A stretch of DNA of 64,000 nucleotides from Sesamum alatum (GCA_034509735.1 JACGWO010000003.1:40594873-40658872), one strand, 5' to 3'. Positions 30,572 through 41,835 are shown, counted from the first letter of the stretch. Notes: generated by a model not told the origin, from the letters alone. Translations and numbers: made by a program.

Positions 30572-31644
30572 AAAAAATAGGTAGAAAAATAATCTATATT
30601 TACCCCTCATAAATCTCTAAAACTCTAAACTTGCATAAAACCCCCTTGGGTTTCAACATTTGAATGCTGAAAGTTTAAATCTTTAGAACTCTAAATTTGC
30701 ATAAAACCCCTCATAAGGAGTTTTGAAAACTCTAAATTTTAAAATTATTGCCAACCTTTATATATACCCCTCATAAGTAGAAGAATTTATATATTTCAGC
30801 ACTCAAAATGTTGATTTTTACCATAAGGATTATAGATCCGGCAAAGTAATTTAAAAATAAAAAAAATTAAGATTAGTGGAAAGATTATATTCTAAAAAAA
30901 ATAAAATTTTAGGCATAACCGTAAGGCTCAATATATATATCAAATTTGGCAGAATCATATTTAACCAATTCGATTTTGCCTAAAATTTTAATTATTTTTT
31001 AAACTCGATATTTTAATAATTATTTATCTTTTTAAATTATTTGGCCTATAGTAATGATTGCGGATAGAAAAATCAATTGTACTTGCCATTGTCCAATCAA
31101 TCAGTATTAACTTTTCAGAGGCATCATTCCACTGCCTACTCAATACTTTTTTGCTGTTGTTTACACGTTACATACTAAAATAACATTAATCTCAATCAAC
31201 TCATTTTATTTTATTTTTTCTTGCTGAAATAAAAAATAAATCAAATTACTCAATGATCGATTCAAATTGATCGGTTAAAATTCGTCTGAATTCGATTTAT
31301 TAAGCTTAACAAAGCAAAAGAAAAAAATTGTTCGATAAATTTTTGAACTCGATTCAATTAGTACATAAATGATAAAAATATACTATAAAATATCAAATTA
31401 TTCGAATTCGACCCGTGTTTGATTTGATTAAAACTCGATTGAATTCAATTAAATTAATAATCAAACCAAATTCAAACGTAAATTTTTTAAGCTTGATAAT
31501 AATTTAAACAAACTTTAACTATGATATGTTCAACTAGACTCGAATAATTTACAAACTTACTGAAATGAAATAAAATAGAAGATTTAATCCATTTATAAAG
31601 AGCTACTCTTTTTCGTTTTTCCTTTTCCTTATAGTATCAACAAC
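30572..31644. other. AT-rich intergenic DNA with a short direct repeat
   Basis: Near 30620-30752 a unit of about 66 bases containing TTGCATAAAACCCCCT occurs twice (30631 and 30697), with a third copy of the core at 30132, left of the MITE. About 31250-31560 contains repeated AATTCGA-rich motifs. No gene. Confidence 0.45.
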
Positions 31645-31886
31645 TACACAAGAAAAAAAAATTACTATCAGCTACACTTTTTATGATTTTGACTAAAAAT
31701 CGTGATGAATAATTATTATTAACTAATATTAAATAAAAATTGATGCAAAATTTATATTTTCCACCATTAAAAAAAACTTGTTATAAATGGATCCGTTATA
31801 ATTATATCACTGATTTTAATTATTGACGACTAGTATTCTAATTATCAATCTTTTATGACTAACAAGCAATTAGTATTATAGTAGAC
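31645..31886. mobile_element. Decayed CACTA-type relic
   Basis: Begins CTACACAAGAAAAAAAAATTACTATCAGCTAC and resembles the CACTA element at 57485-57802 for about 150 bases, including a CTATCAGCTACA/CTATTAGCTACA segment. The termini are eroded and the right end is uncertain. Confidence 0.4.
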
Positions 31887-32484
31887 AAATAATTATTCTT
31901 AAAATAGATAAATATATCCACACACTTGAGGATTTGAACTCATCACCTCATGGTCATGGGGTTTATCTTTGTCGACTAAGCTAGATTTCATTGACACTAC
32001 AATAAAGTTTAACTATAAATAAAAAGATTCGAGGACAATAAGTTATAAATAATTATTAATTTTAATAAAAAAATTATTTCAATGTTAAAAAATTTAAAAT
32101 GTCATACAAGGTGTGATAATTTTGAATTGAGACTTATAGCATAATCTAGTTATCAATCTCAGTAACATATGAAGAAATTTTAATATTCATATTTTAGTTA
32201 TTAAAAGGTGTAATTTTATTTAGATAATTAAAAGATTTAAAGATTAAAAAGTATTGTTTTATATAATTTGTACTTTAATTAAGATTAGTACAATATACAA
32301 AGAGTAATTAAAACAATTAAAAGTTAATAAATTAAAAATATAATATAATATAAGTTTTAGTTTATTTAATTATAAGATAATAAAAAAAATAAATCATAAA
32401 TTAGTAACTAATCTCTTTTAATATATAAACTTTAATTTGAAACTTCTTACATATCAAAAAGTACCATATATCAAAGGTAGGCTT
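31887..32484. other. AT-rich intergenic DNA
   Basis: No gene. A short stretch near 31928-31982 resembles the 3' half of a tRNA-derived repeat (GAGGATTTGAACTCATCACC) but has no complete tRNA fold. Confidence 0.4.
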
Positions 32485-33119
32485 TGTTGGAAAGATGAAG
32501 CTGTGTCGTGGGAAAACCACTGCCTTGAAAGAGAAATTTCGGTTCTACCGAGGTGCTAATAGGATATACCGATCGCTCCCCAAGGTTCACACAGCAAGAC
32601 CCTCTAACACGCGCACTCGTGGTAGAGAGTATGGAACAACTCAATGAAAAACACTCAAGAAAGGAAGAAGAAGAACTGAGAGAAGAAGCAGAGGAAAACA
32701 CTCGGTTTTTCGTGTGTCTCAAAGCAGCAAATGGAGCTGCTATTTATAGGAGTGAAAGTGTGAGTGAGTTGAGAAATTTCAGCAACACAAATTCTCAACC
32801 ATGCAGCAAAAAATCAGATATGTTGCATGATTTTCTCAACTTCTAAAGACTTGGTCAAATGACCTATTCAAATCAAAATCTGAAGGAAAAATAATGAATT
32901 TCTCCAAAAAGATATGTGTCACGCGCACGGCCCGGCCCACCCGGACCGGGACGGGACGGGGCGGGCGTGCACGTGTGGCAATTCCTCCAAAATCCACCTA
33001 CTCACAGTTCTTATCCAAGGACTAAGTGGAAAGATGAATATATCTTAAATAAAGGTGGGTTGTCAAAGCAATGTGGGACAAGGAAAGAGAGAGGAAAGAA
33101 AAATTAGTCATTCCCAACA
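32485..33119 (-). mobile_element. Solo LTR of a Copia-type retrotransposon
   Basis: 635 bp beginning TGTTGG and ending CCAACA, flanked by an exact 5-bp duplication GGCTT (32480-32484 and 33120-33124). Read on the minus strand it has a TATA box (CTATAAATAGCAGC, near 32736-32749) followed by a transcribed-looking segment, so the LTR faces minus. A CG-rich block lies at about 32920-32975. No internal region: formed by recombination between two LTRs. Open frames inside it are not genes. Confidence 0.88.
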
Positions 33120-33554
33120 GGCTTAATTTAAAAGTTGGTATAAATAAATAAAAATATATTATTTTTAAATCAAAAGTAGATTTAATAAGAATTCCTCTGA
33201 AGTTCTTTGACATATAATACACATACACTTTTTCTCACATTTCTTAATTATACATACACCCGTTATTAGGGGCATTAGGTCCATAATAAGTTTGCAATAT
33301 TGAAGACTACATCCATGGGAGCACAAATGATTTTCACTTCAACATTTTTCGAGTCGAAATTCTCTGATAGAAATAATGTCGTAACAACGATATTTTTGAT
33401 GAATATATGTATAATTATATAAGGATAAGATGGAATAGGCAATTTCACTGCAGTTCAAGAGGTGTTGTTGTAGTTATCCCATTGTAAAAAATACAAATTC
33501 GAATCCTAACAATAAAAAAAGGGTTTATATTTGTTCCACAACACTTTGAATATG
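33120..33554. other. AT-rich spacer
   Basis: Sequence between the solo LTR and the nested Mutator-like block. Nothing recognised. Confidence 0.4.
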
Positions 33555-34174
33555 GTGTTATTTTTTAGTCCTTGTGTTTCTAATCAATTTTCAAAATTAT
33601 TCAAAAAAAATTTTGTTATTTTTTGATTTCGGTCATTCAGTGGAATTTTGGTCAATTTTTCTGCAATTAAAGGTTGTTCTTGTACTTTTCTTTATATTTA
33701 TACAAAAAAAAAAAGAAATTGTGAGTTGTAAATATTATGGCATAGTATATATTATAATATTATTTTATACTAGTATATGTTGCACGCTCAAATGTGTATG
33801 CTTAATTATTTTTAAACTTTAAAAATTAATTAATTATTATTTTAAAAAATATATAATGTTATATAATAAAAATGCTAGAAGAATGTATAAAAGTTATGAA
33901 GAGTTATTGAAAAAAATGAGAGGAAACAAAAAGGAATGTGGAAATTGATAAAATAGAAAATGCAAAGTTGAGTAGAGAGAGAGAGTAAAATGGAGATTAA
34001 CAAAATAAATTAAAAAAATTAAAAATTGACATACCAAAATAATTGACCAAAAGGGTGCATTTCAATTATATAAAGGTATAGATATCTTTAGGGCTGCTAG
34101 ACAGATCTGAATATAAAGGTATCTGAATATATTGGCATAAGTATAAATTATGACATATCTTATATATTTTTTAT

Positions 34175-34290
34175 GGGTAAAATGCAATTTGCCCCCCTGT
34201 GTTATGGAAAAAGAGCAAAAAACCCCCTGTGTTATAAAAAAGAGCAAAAAACCCCCTCGTGTTACAAAAAATGAAGCACACTGCCCCCTG
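34175..34290 (+). repeat. Left terminal inverted repeat of the MULE
   Basis: Contains three or four spaced copies of a CCCCCTGTGTTA-like motif separated by AAAAAGAGCAAAAAA. These are candidate transposase-binding sites. The same motif occurs in the right repeat. Confidence 0.85.
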
Positions 34291-34959
34291 GAGTAAAAAA
34301 GCGTGGAATTGAAGGTAAAATACCCAAAATACCCCTCCTTAATAATGAAATATGCTGATTGCGTTGACCCATTAGAAATTAGGGTTTTTTCATTTCTGAA
34401 AGAGAGAGGCGATCCAAAACTTTTTTCTCTTCATCGTACGAGCGATTTGGCAAAAATCTGAAGATTTTACCGTTCAATCTTGCAAAAAGTTGTTTTACAA
34501 GGTACCATTTTACTTTCAGGAACTTTTTTGTTAATTTTTATGGTTTATTTTTGGGTTTTTTTAATGAAAATGGCGAACACCACTTCGACGTTTGTAGTGA
34601 ACACGAGGGATTTATACAATTGGAATCTTGTAAAGGTACTACGACGGTGTTAAGGTAAGTTTCCGTATGTTTTTTTATATATTTTTTGATCAGTTTTTGT
34701 TGATTTTAATAAAGTATATTTGGATGATTTGTAGAGTTTCTGTATGTTGGACCACCAGTGCAGACAACCAAAATTTCAGTAATATTTTTATTTAAAAAGG
34801 TAAGAGCCGTAGTTTTTTTTTTTAATATTTTTTATCCTCTTTTGTTATGAGTACTGATTATTTTTTTTTTTATCTTTTGTAGTGATATTGTGGTGATTCT
34901 GGTGGTGGATCCAGAGAGTGGGGCTCGAAAGTGTGTTGTTGAGTTATACTGGTGCTGCA

Positions 34960-37900
34960 ATGAAGGTAGGTCCGCTGCACTTTAAACTATTATATTGAAC
35001 CAAGTTGATGTGGTCCCCTGTTTCCCCTTTTTACTCGTTTTTTGTTGGATGTTATGCTAGTGACATGTGCATTTCCCCCCCTGTGATACAGTTAGTCAGT
35101 TATGTGCATGTTTTATATTGAACCAAGTTGAGGGCATATTTTATTGAAACTGATGGATGTATGTGTTGTGTTTTTATTATATTGCAGAGTTTTGAATACC
35201 ATAACATACAATTTCATTGGGGTGGTAAATTTGTTGAAAAACCTAAGTTGAGATATGTTGGTGGAAATATGAAAATATTTGAAAATGTAGATATAGATTA
35301 TCTTGGGTTTTATGAATTAGGGGAGATGTATGAGCAATTTGGTGGGAAAAAATATGCCCTCAACTTTTATTATTGTGTTCCTACACAAGATTTAGAAAGA
35401 GGCCTAAGAAAGATAAAAAATGAATGCACTGATTTGTGTATGTCATACTTGCAAAATGTGCATAGAGGTTTGGATGTCCCAATTAAAATTTATGTGGAGG
35501 AAGATGAAGGAGAACCACTTCAAATTATAGACAGTCAGGGTAATGCAATAAGTAAAGAACAAGAAGAAGATATTAGGTTTCTTTTAAATGAAATTAACTT
35601 TGATGAATTAGATGAAGGGTTTAAGTTTGAGGGAGAAACACAGAGGCAGGACTGTGAGGGGCAGGGGATGGGAAGGGTTGAGGTTGAGGGTGCTCAGGAC
35701 AGGCAGGACTATGAGGGGCAGGGATTAGAGGGCCAAGGTATAAATGGGGTTGAGTTTGAGGGTGAGGTGGACAGGCAGAACTGTGAGGGGCAGGGTAAGG
35801 GTGGGCAGGGTCAGGATAGGACTGAAAATGTGAATGTTTCTGAAAATATGGCTGAAAATGTGAATGTTTCTGAAAATGTGGCTGAAAATGTGAATGAAAC
35901 TGTGAATGTAAACTTGGCTGAAAATGTGAATGAAACTGTTAATGAAAACCTGACAGAAACTGTAAAGGATAAGGGGAAAAGGAAGCTATATGAACAATTT
36001 TTAAATGAGTCCTCATCAGAGTTTGATGATTCCTCTGATGAGGATTATGTGCAGCCTATGCTTGATAGTGAGTCTGATACCCCTAGTCTTGTTTTAGAAG
36101 ATATTGAATTTGAAAGTGATGATGATATTTTCATTGACAAGAACCCAACAAAAACAGAACTTGTCAAGAAACTAAAAAAGGTTTTGAAAGGTTGCCAAAA
36201 AGCTAAAACAAAACTGGATGAAACAGAGGTAACTGAAGAGGGTTGGGCTTCTGAATGTGATGAGGATGACCTGGAATCTTTGCCAGGTAGTGAGGGAGAA
36301 ACAAATGATAAACACCATGTGTTTAAAGACTCAACCAGTTTGAAGTCTTTAAACTTGGTGGATAGGATAAAATTCAAAAATACAAAACAGTTTAGGGAAG
36401 TTTTAAGGGACTGGTGTATCAGACATGGATATGACCTTGAATATATAAAGAATGAAACTTCTAGGATAACTGCTAAATGCAAAGTTGATGGGTGTCAGTG
36501 GAGAATTCATGCCTCACATGTCATGAAGGGCCCCACTTTCCAAATAAAATCAGTGAAGGGTAAACACACTTGTGCTAGAACGTATGATAATAGCCTGGCA
36601 AAGGCTACATACTTGGCCAAAAGAACGGAAGATGCCATAAGGGATCATCCTTCAATCCCAATTCAACAGTTAAAAAACAGAATTTTGACAAAATGCAGTG
36701 TGGATGTAAGTAGATATAAGGTCATGAGGGCTAAAAGGAAAGCTTTAGAAGCTATCAGGGGTGCTGATGCATTGCAATATGAAAAGTTATGGATTACTGT
36801 GAAACTGTTAGACATTTCAATCCAGGTAGTAAGCTGATTTTGAAAAAAATTGAAAATTCTGACCCACCTGTGTTTGATAAAATGTATGTCTCATATTGGG
36901 CTTTAAGAAAGGGGTTTCTAGAGGGATGTAGACCCATAATAGGTCTTGATGGATGTTTCCTCAAGACATGTTATGGGGGTCAATTACTTGTAGTTGTTGG
37001 TAGAGATGGGAATGATAACATGTTTTCCATTGCCATGGCTGTTGTACAAGTAGAAAACAGGGAAACATGGACATGGTTTCTAAATGAGTTGCTTGATGAA
37101 ATTGGGGGGTTGGGCACCCATAAATGGTCCTTTATTTCAGATAGACAAAAGGGTCTAATTGAAGCATTGAAGGAACTAGTCCCAGACAGTGAACACAGGT
37201 TTTGTACAAGGCATATGTACCAAAACTTTAAGCTTAAATTCAAGTCTGTTGAGTTGAAAGAATTTTTTGGAAGGCTGCTTCTACTGCAAATAAAAAAGAC
37301 TTTGAAAGATACATGAAAAAAATTCAAGAACTTGACTCAAAAGTGTCTGAAGATGTAGAGACAGCCCATGAATGGTTAATGAAGATAAGTCCTGAACACT
37401 GGTCTAGGGCATTTTTTCCTGTTGATAGCAAATGTGATATATTGGGTAACAACTTGTGTGAAAGCTTTAATAATTATATCCTTGAAGCAAGGGATAAACC
37501 TATAATCACAATACTTGAATGGATAAGAACCAGGTTAATGATGAGGTTGCAACAGAAAAGGGAGGGGATGGAGAAATATGCAGGGATAGTTTGTCCCAAC
37601 ATTCTGAAAAAAATCAATAAACAACAAAAGGGTACTAGGAATTGTTTTAACAGATGGTGTGGGGGTAATGAGTTTGAAATAGACCACTTTTTAGACAAGT
37701 ATGTGGTGGATTTAGACAAAAAAAACATGCACTTGTGGCATGTTTCAATTGAATGGATACCCTTGCTGCCATGCATGTGCAGCAATTGGGTCAAAAAGAG
37801 TCCAAATTGAGGAGTTTGTTGAACATTGGTATAAGAAAGATACATATATGAGGGTCTATAGTGATATGATACATGCTGTACCTGGGGCTAAAGATTACAT

Positions 37901-38671
37901 TAATACAACATTTGAACCCTTTAGACCACCCCCAATGAAGACAAAGAGAGGCAGGCCAAAGAAGTTGAGGAGAAAAGGTCCTGATGAGCTTCAACAAAAA
38001 AGGGTGTCAACCAGGAAGGGGTTGACACACACTTGCAGCAGGTGCCTGACTGTAGGACACAACAAAATAGGCTGCAAGGGACCAATTCACCCAAAGTCCA
38101 AATACTTCAAGGTAATTTCATTTGAATCTGCCATTTCTAAGTTTATTGCAAAAGTTTAAGTACTAACAACAAATCCGCAGGGAAGTATACCTGAAGAGAT
38201 CCCTCAAGGATCTTAAGCACCAGTTGCAAGCCAGGAGCAACCCATCCCAACAGTCAGGAAAAGGGTAATTTTTATTTTTAGCTTTCAAGCTTTATCTAAG
38301 GTTTAAAATGTAACCTTATTTCCTTCTTTTTGAATTTCAGAAGAAGGCAAAATCTGCCCAAAATGAGACAAGTGAACAGCCTGAAAGTAGATCTGTAGCT
38401 TCTAGGGTTAGCATAATCTGCACAATATATGTAATTTTACAATTTAATACTTATGCTTAACCATCTTCTTTGTTTTCTGTAGGCAGAAATTACCTACCAA
38501 GGCCCTAGAAATGCATCCTTGCTTGGCAGATCTGCTGCAAGTTCAGCAGGAACAATGGGTGATACACCAAGGCCATCAAATCCTGCAAAAAGCAAATACA
38601 ACAAAAGGCCAACCATATCAGATGTGTTGGAAAAAATCAAAGAAAGAAGCAAGAGAAGGCTGTCAAAGTGA
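34960..38671 (+). pseudogene. MULE transposase (MURA-like), frame broken
   Basis: Probable exons 34960-34965, 35188-38111, 38181-38264, 38341-38406 and 38483-38671, inferred from GT/AG sites and phase. Alternatively translation begins at the in-frame ATG 35128 without the first splice. Order of parts: N-terminal domain (FHWGGKFV...LRYVGG), acidic repeat region (about 35640-35970), Mutator DNA-binding domain (FREVLRDWC...C...C-x-W), DDE transposase with D in GLDGCFLK, D in FISDRQKGL and E in NNLCESFNN, a SWIM finger (CTCG...CCHAC) and a C-terminal CCHC-like knuckle. Three single-base length changes, all in homopolymers, break the frame: a missing G near 36791, a missing T in the run at 37265-37270, an extra A in the run at 37717-37724. 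An in-frame TAA follows at 38213-38215, before a still coding-like tail. Restoring length gives 975 codons in the main exon. It is either decayed or affected by homopolymer sequencing errors. Confidence 0.88.
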
Positions 38672-39040
38672 AAGTAAATGTGAATTTGAAATATTGTTGT
38701 TTTTGTTGTCTTTGGCTGTTTTTGGTTGTTCAGGATGTCAAATATTGATGTTTTTGTTTGGGAACTAGGCTGTCAAAGTGAAATAGGTTTTTGTTTACAA
38801 AATAGGCTGTTCAGGATGTTGAATATTGATGTTTTTGGCTGTTTTTGGGATTGAACACTTTTGCATCCTGTTTGTTGGAATGAATTTTTTTTCCTATTTT
38901 TATTTACTGTCCAGTTTAATATTTTTGTTCTCTAAACAGGTTGAATAATTAAGATAACAAACAAAAACCCACAAATTGGAACATTTCATCTGCAAATATA
39001 TCTTCAAATTCAGCGCAACAAATTACATTGAAAATTACTT

Positions 39041-39496
39041 TCATTTCATTAAAAGAACTAAGACTAATAAAAAGAGCACACTACTAACCCCTATCCAAAA
39101 GTTAACACTTTTTCCTATTTTTTCTTCTTTTACATCAACAGATCCACCATTTTTTGTCACCCTTGAAACCACATCGTCAATATCAAATTCTTCATCTACA
39201 TGCCTTGAATTACAGTGCTCCTCAAACCCATGGCAGAATTGGTTGTCACCGTGACCATGGAAATTTACAGGGATCCCACTTGGTAACCATGTTGCTCTCT
39301 CGGGTTCAATCCATCGAAAAAAATTACAACTTTGAAATCTGCAACAATAGTATAATTTACCTTTAGATGGCTTTCTTTGAGATTCCACCGTTCTAATTTC
39401 AGCCTTTACATTGCACAAACAAAATGGCGTATTCGAAAACCTCAAATCGAGACGTTGCTTGTACTCATTGGAATTAAAATTCCATTTGGCAGTCAT
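39041..39496 (-). CDS. GRF-type zinc-finger protein with C-terminal membrane segment, inside the MULE
   Basis: Single intact exon of 151 codons. An N-terminal GRF-type zinc finger is visible: C26-x-C28, then YYCC (51-52), C57 and the FFRW end (59-62). A charged middle follows, then a hydrophobic stretch (about 132-150, FWIGVSSVLFLLVLVLLM) at the extreme C-terminus, so a tail-anchored protein is likely. GRF fingers bind nucleic acid in several DNA-repair and plant proteins; small plant proteins of this shape are widespread and uncharacterised. It converges with the transposase and lies 369 bp from its stop, well inside the right terminal repeat, so it travels with the element. Its open frame contrasts with the broken transposase. 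Function unknown. Confidence 0.75.
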   Translation of the reverse strand: MTAKWNFNSNEYKQRLDLRFSNTPFCLCNVKAEIRTVESQRKPSKGKLYYCCRFQSCNFFRWIEPERATWLPSGIPVNFHGHGDNQFCHGFEEHCNSRHVDEEFDIDDVVSRVTKNGGSVDVKEEKIGKSVNFWIGVSSVLFLLVLVLLMK

Positions 39497-39647
39497 TCTG
39501 GACTGTTTTTTTCATCTAAGAATGTGGGAAGAAATAGTGAAAGCCCAGCCATTTTTATTTACAAAGCAAAGGGCAAAAGAGTCAAAAAAAGAGTAAAAAA
39601 TGTGTACAAAGCGCAGGTTCCGCGCGTGAGGTCCACTTCACGCACGA

Positions 39648-39761
39648 AGGGGGCTCCTTGCTCTATTTTTGTAACACGAGGGGGTTTTTTGCCACTTAAA
39701 ATAACACAGGGGGGTAACAGCACATTACCCATAACACAAGGGAGGTAATTGCATTTTTCCC
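39648..39761 (-). repeat. Right terminal inverted repeat of the MULE
   Basis: Inverted counterpart of 34175-34290, best matched at the outer 30 bases and again at AAAAAACCCCCTCGTGTTAC. The middle has diverged. Confidence 0.85.
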
Positions 39762-40435
39762 TATTTTTTATTGTTGCTCTATTGATGTTGTTGTTGCTGG
39801 TTGAATTGAAGAAAACATAATCAATGTATAAACAATAAATTGGTTGGAAATGATATGTGGTTGATGATTGATTTTTATGTGAAATAGTTACAATAAATAT
39901 GGTTGATTGTTATTATTCGCAACCTCTTGATGCATTTTTTTTTGCTTTTGTCAAATTTGATTTGTTCATTTCATTTCTAATTGTACCATATATTATAAGG
40001 GAGTATGTTTGGCAGCAAAATTTCAACTGTCAATTCAATTTATGTCAATAGTGGCCTTAAAATCGTAAAATTCCAATGGTCATAATTTTCTAAACGTTAT
40101 AAAGGACTAACTTGAAATTGACTTTAAAAATAAAGGGCTGCTTTTGCAATGATGCATATTTTACCAAAACTTTTGGGGACATTTTTGGCAAAGATCATCT
40201 TTTGATCGAAAAATTGATCAAAATTTCACTAGAAGGATGAACTTGAAAATTAACAAAAAGAATTGGACCATTTTAAAAATTAATTAAAAATATAGGGACT
40301 AAATTGAAAATAACCCTTGAATATGCTTTCTCAAAATTGAAATTAATCATTTATTAATGTTAGTTTTCTAGTACACCAGTTATGCTTGTTTCGGTTCTTT
40401 TTTCCCTCATAATTATTCTCCCTATTTATTATTTT

Positions 40436-41826
40436 GGGTAAATTATGCAACAGCCTCTATATTATGGTGAAATTGCAGCCAACCCCTATGTTAAATTTAT
40501 AAGCAAAAACCCATGTGTAATATTAAATGAAGCACGAAACCCCTTCTCTGTCAGATCCTAACTGAATTGCAAGTAGGGTTCTTTTTTAATAATTTTGGCA
40601 TTGTTTTATGATTTCAAAGACTTATTTTGTCCCCTTTTTTGACATGTAAGAGAAAACAATGTTTTAATTTAAATATGTATTAATAAATTATATTTTATTG
40701 ATTAATATAAATTATTATTTAGTTTTAAAATATTTTAAAAGATGTATGTTATTTATAGAATGTATAAAAATACCCAAATAGTATATAGACTTTTTAAAAG
40801 TTTAAACTTTAAATGAAAATCATAATACTAAATTTAATATACTGAAATCCACTTTCAATATTTAAACATATGAATATAAATAAAACTTAATTATAATAAT
40901 TATATATTGCTAACAAATTAAATTGTTGTTTATTATAAAACATTTAAAAAAATTATATTTATTTATAGAATATCTTAATTAATATCTACGTACAGAAACA
41001 ATATAAACAATTTTAAATTATGTTATTGATTGTAAATAATAATTAAATTAAATTAGCATAATATATTTTAAAAAAATTAATACTTTATTTGTATTATTTT
41101 TAAATTTTAGAAAATATGTTCTCTCTCCCCTTCCGCCTCCTTACTCCTTCCCACCGACTATCACTTGCGCAAGTGACGATGACTGTCATCGTCCATCATC
41201 GTATAGGAGACGATTGTCGCTGCCACATAGAGCTGGGTGGCGACGTCGCATGAATCTGAGTATCTGTGTTGGCAATGACTCGCCTCCCAAATTTGGGTGG
41301 CGACATCATTCCAACACTCGCTCTGGGTGGCGACATCATGCCATCGTCCACCCACCCATCTGGGCATGACTTCGCCATCTAGATCTAGGCGGCGACATCA
41401 TTATTGCCTAGGCGGGTGACAACCGGTGGAGGTGAAGCAACGGCCCTACACCAGCATCTATACTACAAATACATATATATTATATTTGTGTGTAAATATT
41501 ATACATTTATCATAAAATATCTTTTTGTTTCATATATATTTGTATATATATAAATGTAAAATATATTTTTAAAATACTGAAAATTCAACATTTTTAACTA
41601 TTAAAAACAGATGACCACTAAAATTTGATTGGATCCTATAATTTTAATGCAAGTAAAGAAGATCCAACGATTATTGCATAAATATAATTTATAATATATA
41701 AAAATATAACAAATAATAGCGAGTGCAAAATTCCAAAAATCATAGGTTATTTTTTTTTTCCTATTTTTAACACAAGGGTTGTTAGCTAAATTTTTAAAAC
41801 TCATAGGTAATTTATGCAAATTTCCC
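40436..41826. mobile_element. Mutator-type non-autonomous element, possible Pack-MULE
   Basis: The left end GGGTAAATTATGCA and the right end TGCAAATTTCCC are inverted. An exact 9-bp duplication TATTATTTT flanks it (40427-40435 and 41827-41835). Most of the interior is AT-rich, but 41118-41460 is strikingly GC-richer and contains three or four copies of a GGGTGGCGACATCAT-like motif. This may be a captured host-gene fragment. No transposase. Confidence 0.75.
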
Positions 41827-41835
41827 TATTATTTT

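Larger units (their letters stand above)
34175..39761. mobile_element. Mutator-like element (MULE) with transposase and GRF-finger gene
   Basis: 5587 bp. Ends are GGGTAAAATGCAATT on the left and AATTGCATTTTTCCC on the right, with terminal inverted repeats of about 115 bp. An exact 10-bp duplication TATTTTTTAT flanks it (34165-34174 and 39762-39771). It encodes a transposase on the plus strand and a small zinc-finger membrane protein on the minus strand, converging toward the middle. This two-gene convergent plan recalls maize MuDR (mudrA/mudrB), although the second gene is not related by any motif I can see. Confidence 0.93.
33555..40316. mobile_element. Older terminal-inverted-repeat element interrupted by a MULE
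   Basis: Outer ends match in inverted orientation: GTGTTATTTTTTAGTCC on the left and GGGTTATTTTCAATTTAGTCC read inward from the right, with further similarity through GTGGAATTTTGGTCAATTTTTC. Both sides are flanked by TTGAATATG (33546-33554 and 40317-40325), an exact 9-bp target duplication typical of Mutator-like insertion. Without the inner element and one copy of its duplication the outer element would be 1165 bp, non-coding. Confidence 0.75.

Noticed and set aside
32553..32846. 97-codon Glu-rich open frame
   Set aside because: Inside the solo LTR, antisense to its promoter direction.
36045..36482. 145-codon minus-strand open frame
   Set aside because: Shadow of the transposase coding sequence.
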